From NCBI RefSeq assembly GCF_023703375.1, contig NZ_JAMQGO010000013.1, positions 28,076-92,075 on the forward strand: a stretch of 64,000 bases of DNA. The letters are read 5' to 3'. How positions within the stretch are numbered: position 1 is the stretch's first letter; each line of letters begins with the position of its first letter. The position numbers and the translations under genes were made by a program. The DNA comes from Lutimaribacter degradans. GTDB taxonomy: Bacteria > Pseudomonadota > Alphaproteobacteria > Rhodobacterales > Rhodobacteraceae. This document shows, in pieces, positions 36,088 through 43,796 of the stretch. The notes under the pieces are model-generated. The model was not told the origin of the DNA, did not search any database, and worked only from the letters and a program-made list of their open reading frames with translations.

Positions 36088-36885
36088 CTACTCGCCCGTG
36101 AATTCGGGCTTGCGCTTCTCGCGGAATGCGGCGACCGCCTCGCGATGATCCTTTGACACGTTCGACATCGACTCGTAGGCAACGCCTGTATCCATGATGG
36201 AATGGGCCAGTTGCTTGAGCCCGATGTTGGTCGTCACCTTGGTCCAGCGGATCGCCTTGCGCGCCCCCGAAGCCAGCCGCTGCGCCAATGCGTAAACATC
36301 CTCGTCCAGCTTGTCGGCCGGCACGGCGCGGTTGATCAGCCCCATTTGCGCAGCTTCCGGCGCGGGGATCGGATCACCTGTCAGCAGATATTCCTTGGCC
36401 CGGAGGTAACCGATCATCTGCGGCCACAAGATTGCGCCGCCATCCCCCGCGACAAGGCCGATAGACACATGCGGATCACCGATCTTGGCCGTATCCGCTG
36501 CAATCACAACATCGCATGTCAGGGCGATCGTGGCCCCCAGCCCGATAGCATGCCCGTTCATCCGGCAGATCAACGGTTTTTCCATGTCCAGTTGGCTGAA
36601 GATGATGCGCTTTGCCTCGAAGCCCGTCACCTCGAAACGCGACGGGTCGTCAATCGCATCCTGCATCCAGTCCACGTCGCCGCCGGCGCAAAAGGCGCGC
36701 CCGGCACCAGTCAGAACGATCACATCCGAATCCGGGTCATCGTTGAGATCGGTGAAAATCTGCGACAGTTCCGCGTGAAGTTTCGCGTTCACCGCATTCA
36801 GCGTTTCGGGCAGGTTCAGTGTCACGGTCAGCACCCTCCCGTCCCGCTTGAAGGTCATCGTCTCGTACTTGTCGAACCATTCCAT
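36088..36885 (-). CDS. Enoyl-CoA hydratase/isomerase family protein
   Basis: This 265-residue crotonase-fold enzyme carries the oxyanion-hole segments AGRAFCAGGDVDWM and ICRMNGHAIGLGATIALTCD. The catalytic Glu pair of classic hydratases is not obvious: the second region reads GDPHVSIGLVAGDGGAILWP, where G-D replaces the usual Glu positions. So it may catalyse an isomerase, hydrolase or ring-cleavage type reaction instead of simple hydration. It lies between the acyl-CoA dehydrogenases and livK in the same direction, so its substrate is an acyl-CoA made by the two ligases. Confidence 0.88.
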   Translation of the reverse strand: MEWFDKYETMTFKRDGRVLTVTLNLPETLNAVNAKLHAELSQIFTDLNDDPDSDVIVLTGAGRAFCAGGDVDWMQDAIDDPSRFEVTGFEAKRIIFSQLDMEKPLICRMNGHAIGLGATIALTCDVVIAADTAKIGDPHVSIGLVAGDGGAILWPQMIGYLRAKEYLLTGDPIPAPEAAQMGLINRAVPADKLDEDVYALAQRLASGARKAIRWTKVTTNIGLKQLAHSIMDTGVAYESMSNVSKDHREAVAAFREKRKPEFTGE

Positions 36886-36910
36886 CTGCTTGTCTCCTCC
36901 CGATGAACGT

Positions 36911-37969
36911 TCAGCCGGTCGCGGCCAGCAAGGCGCGGCGATGCGTCTCGGCGCCGCCCGGCATGATCTGTAGTGCCTTGATCCGCCGCAGCCCGGCGCC
37001 CAGCGGCATGTCGTCGGTCATGCCAACCCCGCCATGCAACTGGATCGCCTCCTTGGCGATATGAAGCGCGCGGTCCACGCTGCCGGTAACGGCTTGTGAC
37101 AGGCGCCGGTCAGGGGGCGTGCTGTCCTCGGCCGCACGCGCTGCGGCCAGTGCCAGCGAGCGCAGTTCCTCAAGTCCGATGAACATGTCTGCCAATCGGT
37201 GCTGCAACGCCTGGAAACGCGCGATGGGCTGTCCGAATTGCTCGCGTTGCTTCACATAGTCCAAGGTCAGGTCGAACAGTCGCGCCGCCAGACCGCTGCA
37301 TTCTGCCGTCAGCGCAGCCGCATGAACGAGGCGGGCGCGCTTCAGCACGGTTTGAGCACGGTCCCCTTGGGACAGGATCATCTCGGGCGTGATCCCCAGA
37401 TCCGAAAGGACCAGGTCGGCACGCGCCCCGCCATCCATGCCACGTATCTCTTGCCGCTCCAGACCAGGCGTATCGGCCGACAGGCAAAGCGTCACCTCAG
37501 GCAAGGCCAGCACGTAAATGTCCGCGACGTCCCCCATCGGCACGGCCTGAAACCGCCCGGACAGACGCATTTGGCCATTGTTTTGCGCCACATCCAAGGC
37601 TGATGCCATATCAGACAGGACACCACAGGCGATTGCCTCGCCCGAGATAACATCAGCGACAAGGGTTTCCGCGCCGCCCGCTGCTTCCAATATCGTGAGG
37701 CCGATAAATGTGGGCGCCAATTGCGCGGCAAGCGCAGAGGGCGCGGCCTTTTCCAACACGACAGCCATGTCGCGCGCACCGCCAAAGCCGCCCGCGGCCT
37801 CGGTAACCGCGGCACCCAGCCAACCCAGTTCGGCAATCTGCTGCCATTTTTGGCGGTCGAAATCGGCCTCGAAGCTGCCCGCAGATGGGGTTTGCCCGGC
37901 TTGGTCGGCCACAAGCCGTGCCACGCTTTCGGCCAGCATAGTCTGTTCGTCAGTCAAAGTCAGTTTCAC
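36911..37969 (-). CDS. Acyl-CoA dehydrogenase, small partner
   Basis: This 352-residue flavoenzyme opens with KLTLTDEQTMLAESVARLV and has the C-terminal domain LDYVKQREQFGQPIARFQALQH and QLHGGVGMTDDMPL, typical of acyl-CoA dehydrogenases. It is shorter than canonical enzymes (about 380) and resembles the small partner of two-gene pairs such as pimeloyl-CoA dehydrogenase PimC/PimD. I start it at the GTG at 37969, 13 bp after the preceding stop with AGGCAG upstream; an ATG at 38002 inside the previous gene is possible. It introduces a double bond into the acyl-CoA, passing electrons to ETF. Confidence 0.88.
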   Translation of the reverse strand: MKLTLTDEQTMLAESVARLVADQAGQTPSAGSFEADFDRQKWQQIAELGWLGAAVTEAAGGFGGARDMAVVLEKAAPSALAAQLAPTFIGLTILEAAGGAETLVADVISGEAIACGVLSDMASALDVAQNNGQMRLSGRFQAVPMGDVADIYVLALPEVTLCLSADTPGLERQEIRGMDGGARADLVLSDLGITPEMILSQGDRAQTVLKRARLVHAAALTAECSGLAARLFDLTLDYVKQREQFGQPIARFQALQHRLADMFIGLEELRSLALAAARAAEDSTPPDRRLSQAVTGSVDRALHIAKEAIQLHGGVGMTDDMPLGAGLRRIKALQIMPGGAETHRRALLAATG

Positions 37970-37982
37970 GTCACGTCTGCCT

Positions 37983-39167
37983 TCATCCAAGCTCAAGCGC
38001 ATGCTTGGCGATGATGTTGCGCTGAATTTCGTTACTACCGCCCCAGATCGTTGGCGCGCGCTGGAACAGGAATTCGGATACTATCCCCATGTTACGCAGC
38101 GCTTCGGCGGCGGGGTCGTTCGTCTCGGCTTCCAGCCTGGCCGGATCAAAGGCCAGCGCATCAGGGCCGAGCACATCGACGGTGTATTCCGCAATGGCCT
38201 GCACGATGGTCGATCCGCGTAGCTTTAGAACCGATGCCTCGAAGCCGGGGGCTGACCCGTCCATCACGGCGTCAAGCATCCGCAGTGTCGTCCATTCCAG
38301 GGCCAGCAAATCGGTTTCAAGCGTGTTCACGCGCTGCCGATGAGAGGCATCGTCCAACAAACCGCGCGCCTCCGCCGTACCGCGCAGTCGTTCCAGCATC
38401 CGTTTGGCCTTGCCGATCTCGGCCGACAAAACTCGCTCATGTCCCAACAGGAACTTGGCATAGGTCCAACCCTTGTTTTCCTGCCCGATCAGGTTTTCGG
38501 CCGGCACGCGCACATTGTCGAAAAACACCTGGTTCAGGTGATGCGCGCCCTCGATCGAGCGGATCGGGCGGACCGACACGCCAGGCGAGTTCAAGTCGAT
38601 CAGCATGAACGAGATTCCACGCTGCGGCTTTACATCGGGATCGGTGCGCACCAGCGCGAATATCCAATCAGCCCAATGCGCCATAGAAGTCCATATCTTG
38701 GATCCGTTAACCACATAGCTGTCACCGTCGCGCTCGGCCCTTGTAGACAAACGCGCCAGATCCGAACCGGCGTTGGGCTCGGAATAGCCCTGGCACCAGA
38801 AAACCTCGTTCGAAACGATGCCGGGAAGATGCTGCGCTTTCTGCGCTTCGGTCCCGTACGTGTAGATCACCGGCCCCACGTAATTGACACCGAACGGCAA
38901 AAGCCAGGGCGCACCGGCGCGCGTGGTTTCTTCCTGAAAGATATAGCTTTGCGCAGGCGTCCAGTCGCAGCCACCATATTTCTGAGGCCAAAAACCGGCG
39001 ATCCAACCTTTCTGCGCCAGAATATCCTGCCATCGCATGTGGTCTGCACGCTGCAAAGGGCGGCCCGAGATCACCTTGTCGCGAATATCCACAGGAAGAT
39101 TCTGCGCCGTGAAATCACGCACCTGTTGCCTGAAGTCGATGTCGTCTTGCGACCATCCGGCGTCCAT
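37983..39167 (-). CDS. Acyl-CoA dehydrogenase, large partner
   Basis: This 394-residue enzyme has WCQGYSEPNAGSDLARLSTRA as the FAD/substrate signature (residues read here in two halves, CQGYSEPNAGSDLA and LSTRA), KIWTSMAHWADWIFALVRT and the C-terminal APTIWGGSNEIQRNIIAKH. These match the long-chain/PimC-type acyl-CoA dehydrogenases found next to a second, smaller paralog. The ATG at 39167 has GGGAGG seven bases upstream; a longer frame begins at 39182. It is the first gene of the minus-strand island, so the promoter lies in 39168-39300. Confidence 0.9.
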   Translation of the reverse strand: MDAGWSQDDIDFRQQVRDFTAQNLPVDIRDKVISGRPLQRADHMRWQDILAQKGWIAGFWPQKYGGCDWTPAQSYIFQEETTRAGAPWLLPFGVNYVGPVIYTYGTEAQKAQHLPGIVSNEVFWCQGYSEPNAGSDLARLSTRAERDGDSYVVNGSKIWTSMAHWADWIFALVRTDPDVKPQRGISFMLIDLNSPGVSVRPIRSIEGAHHLNQVFFDNVRVPAENLIGQENKGWTYAKFLLGHERVLSAEIGKAKRMLERLRGTAEARGLLDDASHRQRVNTLETDLLALEWTTLRMLDAVMDGSAPGFEASVLKLRGSTIVQAIAEYTVDVLGPDALAFDPARLEAETNDPAAEALRNMGIVSEFLFQRAPTIWGGSNEIQRNIIAKHALELG

Positions 39168-39811
39168 TCTGAACCTCCCCAAAAAATGACTACTGATTCA
39201 TTGTTCATATTTTTGAGTCTGTCAACATTTTAACGAAGGTCGAGAACTGACAGGCCCGCGTTCGTGGGAAGAGCCTTTAACCTTGGTGACGATCAGCCGC
39301 CGCAGACAACGCGGCGGGGCAGGCCAGACGCGGGCTTTCCGGCAACCATCGCAGCGCCTGTTTTCGATCGTGTTCGTGCGCTGGCTCGATGAGCACACTC
39401 TCAACCCGAATGGCCCCACGCTGAAGAATCTCTCTGTTCGGCTGACGCTGCTATAGCGCAGGCGCGCGCGTAAATGACCCGATCAAACTGCAAGGAGAGC
39501 AAACGATACCCACGCCTGACCACAGGCAATTGATCGCGCGTCACAGCCCTTGAACACCAAGCCACATCGGCTTGCGCATTTTGTTCCCAAAACCAAGCTT
39601 CACTCGCTTGCCAATCGCCCCGATGCGACCGCGCAGCGTGATCCCTGAAACCGGGAGAGACCTCGGGCAGATATAAAATACCGCCCCTTTCGCCGGCCGG
39701 CCCCACGAAGTAATCGTCAAATGAAAAACGCTGGGGAACGAAGCCGAAGCCGGCTACGCAAGCACTTTCCGAAGTCAGATCGTCAGGGCTGACCTTTCCC
39801 TGAACACGTTC
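39168..39811. other. Intergenic region between catabolic island and sulfotransferase cluster
   Basis: This 644-bp gap has no confident gene. Near 39185-39220 is an AT-rich stretch (ATTCATTGTTCATA repeats) that is a plausible promoter/operator for the acyl-CoA dehydrogenase operon. From 39811 down to 39401 a minus-strand open frame continues in phase after the sulfotransferase stop; it is listed separately. The middle (39230-39400) shows nothing I recognise. Confidence 0.5.
39401..39811 (-). other. Open frame in phase after a sulfotransferase stop, possible gene remnant
   Basis: Directly after the TAA of the sulfotransferase gene (39812-39814) the same frame stays open for 136 codons to a TGA at 39401. 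The protein text looks non-random (for example FGFVPQRFSFDDYFVGPAGE and RGGILYLPEVSPGFRDH). There is no convincing start; a GTG at 39706 would give 101 residues. It could be a lost C-terminal domain cut off by a stop mutation, a relic, or chance. No family recognised. Confidence 0.25.
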
Positions 39812-40861
39812 TTACAAGCCCAGTTCAGCCTTCACGCGCTCCGCGTTCTTTAGAGTGGGTGCATCTGCAAAAACCACATAATCGGTCAGTGCCCTGTGCT
39901 TTGGGCCGACCTTCAGCTTCTGCTTACGCGCCCGACCAGATGTAGCGGCCAGCGATTTTTCCAGCAGGCTCCCAAACTCAGTCGAAAAATTCGACTTCAG
40001 GTATCCATCATCGCGCTTGGAACTTTCGACCACTCGTTCCAACGGCTCTCCTGTCAAATGAAGAACCGGTGAAAAACCGCCCGACATGTCTGCAAACAAT
40101 CGTTTGATCATTCGCCGTCTGCGAGGCTCTATCCGCTCGCCACGCCTTGACATCGCATAGCGCAACATCAGCAAAGCCTGATCGGAAAAACGTTCATTTC
40201 GGGGCTCTGCCTTCGTCGGAGCAGGCAGACCCAGCATTTCCGACAGGAATACGATAATATCCTGCCCATCCAGATCATCACGCTCGATAGAATAGACTTC
40301 CAGTGGGTTTCCGGGAATTTTCTCCCTGAACATGTCAAAGATATCCGCGTATGAAAAGAAATCAAAACCGTTCATTTCACGGAAGTGATCCATAAATCCC
40401 TTAATGCTGGTATCTTTTGCGCGAAAGAAAGTCTTGGCGTGCACGCGAAGAATGGGCGCCCTCAGAAATTGGGCATAGGCTGACTCCACAAACCCAACTT
40501 GGTTTCTGACCAACGTGATCAAACGGACATTTTCGGTCCCGAATCTTCGGTTCAATGCGGCAATCAAGCTCGCCAGGAAGTCACTCTCCCACAAATGTTT
40601 TAGAAATTGCTCAGAAGACAAGAAAACCTTGTCACAATCATTCTCCTTGGCCTCAGCAGCAATCTCGCCCACTGCAGCATCAAAATCGGATTCACCAAGG
40701 TTGAGGAGTGGGCGATGAGAAAAATACCCACTCTTGTCACGATAAGACTTTGGGTAGCAAACGCCCTTTGACCTGTGCAGACCATCGTTTCGATGAAAGA
40801 AACTTTGCACCGTTGTTGAAGCACATTTCGGAAATCCAACATGAAGATATACAGTAGTCAT
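39812..40861 (-). CDS. Sulfotransferase-like P-loop protein
   Basis: This 349-residue protein begins with MTTVYLHVGFPKCASTTVQS, the 5'-phosphosulfate loop (PKCAST) of PAPS-dependent sulfotransferases. LITLVRNQVGFVESAYAQF supplies the RNQ...S region expected of the 3'-phosphate site. The C-terminal third is basic (RRGERIEPRRRRMIKR). Such enzymes move sulfate from PAPS to glycans or other acceptors. The ATG at 40861 has GGAG seven bases upstream. It is the last of five minus-strand genes; the lower GC and different codon use suggest horizontal origin of the cluster. Confidence 0.75.
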   Translation of the reverse strand: MTTVYLHVGFPKCASTTVQSFFHRNDGLHRSKGVCYPKSYRDKSGYFSHRPLLNLGESDFDAAVGEIAAEAKENDCDKVFLSSEQFLKHLWESDFLASLIAALNRRFGTENVRLITLVRNQVGFVESAYAQFLRAPILRVHAKTFFRAKDTSIKGFMDHFREMNGFDFFSYADIFDMFREKIPGNPLEVYSIERDDLDGQDIIVFLSEMLGLPAPTKAEPRNERFSDQALLMLRYAMSRRGERIEPRRRRMIKRLFADMSGGFSPVLHLTGEPLERVVESSKRDDGYLKSNFSTEFGSLLEKSLAATSGRARKQKLKVGPKHRALTDYVVFADAPTLKNAERVKAELGL

Positions 40862-41079
40862 CAAAGTCTCCAACTACAGCCTCAAGTCCAGCGGTACTAC
40901 AGAGCGTAAGCCTAGTCCACCAACCGCGATAGCCCAAAGCGGACCTTGCTACCTACAGGCATGTTACTTTCAAAATGCCCTGGCACACTTCGGCTTTCGG
41001 GCGATACATTTACAGTTGCGATCACAGCAAAAACTTTCGTAGCAGTCGAACTGCCCCAAATTCGATTATACGAATTAAA

Positions 41080-41679
41080 TTAGCTTGATATTTCAGTGGA
41101 ATAGCCGAAGTTCTTAAAATCTGCGGCATAGAAATCACTGACGATCTTCACCACCTCGGGGTTGGAGTAGTATTGCTGCCAGGCTGACCTTTCGCTTTTT
41201 CTGGCATGGCCAACCGAAGCATCCTCCAGTTCCAGTTCTTCGATTAGTCGCTCCATAATGGCGTCAAGCCCATCTTCGAACTTGAAAGCTTCTTTGGTTA
41301 CTTGCCCTTCGGAAGAGTGAAGAAAAAAAGTCTGCGGTCGAAAGTGAACGTTTCCGGTCCAGTTCTTGAGAAATGCCTCGAGAACAAACTCTTCGAACGT
41401 GTCTTGTTTGATCCGACCTCTTTGATTGTGAAAATCATGGTAGAGTGAAACCATGCGATCGTAAGGGTTTCGCGTCACGCCAAAGGAAAAGTACCCATCG
41501 AATTTTCTCGGACCCATGATGATCCGTATATCGGCCGCTGACAAATGGTAAACAACCGGATCCTTGCCGTTCGTTTCAAACTTCAGCTTGAGAGCAGACA
41601 TCAAGGCATAGTGCAGGGACGTGCTGCCTGTTTTCGGCACCGAAATCGAGACAACGCGCTTGTTGTGATCGACCAACAT
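41080..41679 (-). CDS. Sulfotransferase family 2-like protein
   Basis: This 199-residue protein has SISVPKTGSTSLHYALM (the 5'-phosphosulfate loop) and FGVTRNPYDRMVSLYHDF (the 3'-phosphate motif with Arg and Ser), the two defining motifs of carbohydrate sulfotransferases (HNK-1/Sulfotransfer_2 group). The length is short for the family but comparable to bacterial members. The ATG at 41679 follows AAAGGAAATTCC. No signal peptide or membrane helix is seen, so it acts in the cytoplasm, probably on a lipid-linked or nucleotide-activated glycan. It is one of three sulfotransferase-type genes here. Confidence 0.8.
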   Translation of the reverse strand: MLVDHNKRVVSISVPKTGSTSLHYALMSALKLKFETNGKDPVVYHLSAADIRIIMGPRKFDGYFSFGVTRNPYDRMVSLYHDFHNQRGRIKQDTFEEFVLEAFLKNWTGNVHFRPQTFFLHSSEGQVTKEAFKFEDGLDAIMERLIEELELEDASVGHARKSERSAWQQYYSNPEVVKIVSDFYAADFKNFGYSTEISS

Positions 41680-41854
41680 GGAATTTCCTTTCGAGGTTAA
41701 TCAGTCATTCGAGGTGGACACCTAAGTGATCATATGCAGACGCGCCACGCGGTATATGTTTCTCAGCTCAAACACTGATCAAATTTAAACCGCACAAGGT
41801 GGGCTTTGCGATCATTTGCAACGGCGGGACGCGTGAGACAAAGCATGACCTGAC

Positions 41855-42550
41855 CTAGTGTTTCAAACGCACGTTCAGAACACCTTTTATCTTGGAAGCA
41901 TCGAACTCTTCCCCAAGCATTTCGAACATTGGTTCAAGACATTTGAAATCAGCGGTTAACTCCTCGTAACTGGCAATAAAAGTGTTATCCGGGCGTGCTT
42001 TAGAATACTGGGCGAAACGCTCATCCTGCCTGCGAACCATCTGCATGACTTTTTCCGGATCATGGTTGCGCCACCACCCTGACTGGGCCACGGATTCGGG
42101 CTTTCGGGTATTGAAGATGAAGTACGGGTTCTTGAAACTCTGCGCCATGAAATCCAGCACAAGCGGCAAATCGTCACCGTACTGACTGTAGCGAATTTCC
42201 TTGAACCCGATCCAGCTCGCGGTCGATGGAGGACGCAGGATATCGTCGACGAACGTGTCGATCATGCGGTTCGCAAAGCGACGTGGCCGAAAATTATTTG
42301 TTCCGTACCAAGGACGCTCTTTCTTGTCGCCGCTTTTTTTGCCCCACGCTCTCTTGGCGCCATGTGCTTTGCGATTTGCTTGCCAGATCGGCATGATCAG
42401 GTTGTCGTTCTCTCCACAGATATGCGCATCTGGAATGGATTGCAGCACGGTCTGCAAAAGGGTTGAACCCGACCGCCCATATGTAACGATGAATATGCTG
42501 CCTTTCAGATTTGGGAACCTGGCATCAAATCTATGGGGTTGGTTGGCCAT
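41855..42550 (-). CDS. Sulfotransferase-like P-loop protein
   Basis: This 231-residue protein has FIVTYGRSGSTLLQTVLQSI, the RSGST form of the PAPS 5'-phosphosulfate loop, and FIFNTRKPESVAQSGWWRN as the likely 3'-phosphate region. The RSGST form places it in a different branch from the other two sulfotransferases in the cluster (PKCAST and PKTGST). It lies 52 bp downstream of the unrecognised 374-residue gene. A role in sulfating a specific position of a polysaccharide is inferred from the neighbours only. Confidence 0.75.
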   Translation of the reverse strand: MANQPHRFDARFPNLKGSIFIVTYGRSGSTLLQTVLQSIPDAHICGENDNLIMPIWQANRKAHGAKRAWGKKSGDKKERPWYGTNNFRPRRFANRMIDTFVDDILRPPSTASWIGFKEIRYSQYGDDLPLVLDFMAQSFKNPYFIFNTRKPESVAQSGWWRNHDPEKVMQMVRRQDERFAQYSKARPDNTFIASYEELTADFKCLEPMFEMLGEEFDASKIKGVLNVRLKH

Positions 42551-42602
42551 TTACCGTAACTCTTCCAGAATTATTTGAAATCTTTCATATGGATCGCGAC
42601 AA

Positions 42603-43727
42603 TCAGATGACTTCACGATCGAATATGAAGACATCCATTTCCTCGATTTCCAGCACCTTCGCCTCGGGCGGCAAGAACACCATGATTCCAAAATGATGGA
42701 CGTGCCATTTGTCGGTGAGAAGCGGTGAGAGATCGATCATCCGCAGCAAGCTGCCATCCTTTGGAAAAAGAGGCACAGAAACCGGGATTGGGGTGTCCTC
42801 GATGTTCATTTTCTTATCGTAGGAGCGGAGCACCAAATTTGCCTCAAGCTCGGGCGTGGCCCGCCCCTTGGCATACAGGGCTGCCATGATTGTTCCGGTA
42901 TTGCGAACACGTTTGAACCTGAATTCAAGATTGCGCCAGCCCCCACTTGCAGTCTTGGCAAAGTCGACCGCAAGGCACCCGCGCTTTTGGGCGACTTTCA
43001 TTTGGCGATCTTCACCCGGCTGGAAATCGAGAAATATACTCTTTTTGATAGGGCGATGTTTTTGGGCAGTTCCAGTCCAGGCATCCTTGGCAGCGTCGAG
43101 ATGAAGCAGCTGCATGCTGCGTGCGCCGCCCTGATGCGCCTTGCGCAAGCGGGTGATCGTATCGATGCTGTCGGGCGTTTTAGCCGCTTCAATTGTCGCC
43201 ATTGTCAGGCCGTATATGTCGATATCGACATCGCGCGCTTCGACGAAAAAGATCACACGCACGGCCTTGACCTGATCGGCCCGCGCCGGGATGTCACCCA
43301 ATGATATCGGGAAGGATTGCCTGCGGCGGTCGCGGCGCAGCTCGATCTGGGCCGAGCTGATATCTTCGCTGCGGCCATTCTCGTAAAAGATGCGAAGAAC
43401 CGCGAATAGCGCGACCGATTTCAGGCTTGCCGCGTCAAGACAAGGAATGATCTGGTCGACATTCGACAGCGCGGCACCCGGGACTTCATACTCGATCGAG
43501 TACCAACTCGCCCCTCCCATTTTGATCGGGCAGAGCCGGTAATAGGGGTCATTGACCTCGGGCTTGTTGGCGGACACCCCGACCTGGCCACCGCTGGCGT
43601 TGTCAAACTTGACGGAAAGCACGTCCCGGATCGAAAAACCCTCGCTATACACTTTCATGGACTGCGTGAGGGCAAGGAACTCCCAATCGTTGGGATCGGT
43701 CTGGAAAATTTCGATAGATTTCAGCAT
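42603..43727 (-). CDS. Unrecognised 374-residue protein in glycan cluster
   Basis: I do not recognise a family. The protein has no signal peptide and no membrane helix, and alternates hydrophobic and polar residues in a way that suggests two beta-sandwich halves: about residues 30-190 (GGASWYSIEYEVPGAAL, VKAVRVIFFVEARDVDIDIYGL) and 215-374 (WRNLEFRFKRVRNTGTIMAA, HVHHFGIMVFLPPEAK). That shape is common in carbohydrate-binding modules. It follows the GT4-GT2 glycosyltransferase by 69 bp and precedes three sulfotransferases, so a glycan-binding or assembly role is reasonable. The ATG at 43727 follows GAGGTGATCC. Confidence 0.6.
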   Translation of the reverse strand: MLKSIEIFQTDPNDWEFLALTQSMKVYSEGFSIRDVLSVKFDNASGGQVGVSANKPEVNDPYYRLCPIKMGGASWYSIEYEVPGAALSNVDQIIPCLDAASLKSVALFAVLRIFYENGRSEDISSAQIELRRDRRRQSFPISLGDIPARADQVKAVRVIFFVEARDVDIDIYGLTMATIEAAKTPDSIDTITRLRKAHQGGARSMQLLHLDAAKDAWTGTAQKHRPIKKSIFLDFQPGEDRQMKVAQKRGCLAVDFAKTASGGWRNLEFRFKRVRNTGTIMAALYAKGRATPELEANLVLRSYDKKMNIEDTPIPVSVPLFPKDGSLLRMIDLSPLLTDKWHVHHFGIMVFLPPEAKVLEIEEMDVFIFDREVI

Positions 43728-43796
43728 CGGATCACCTCGTTCCGTACTATGCTTTTGTGATTATTCTTCCTACGCGCCAGCATGGTTCTCGTTCTT

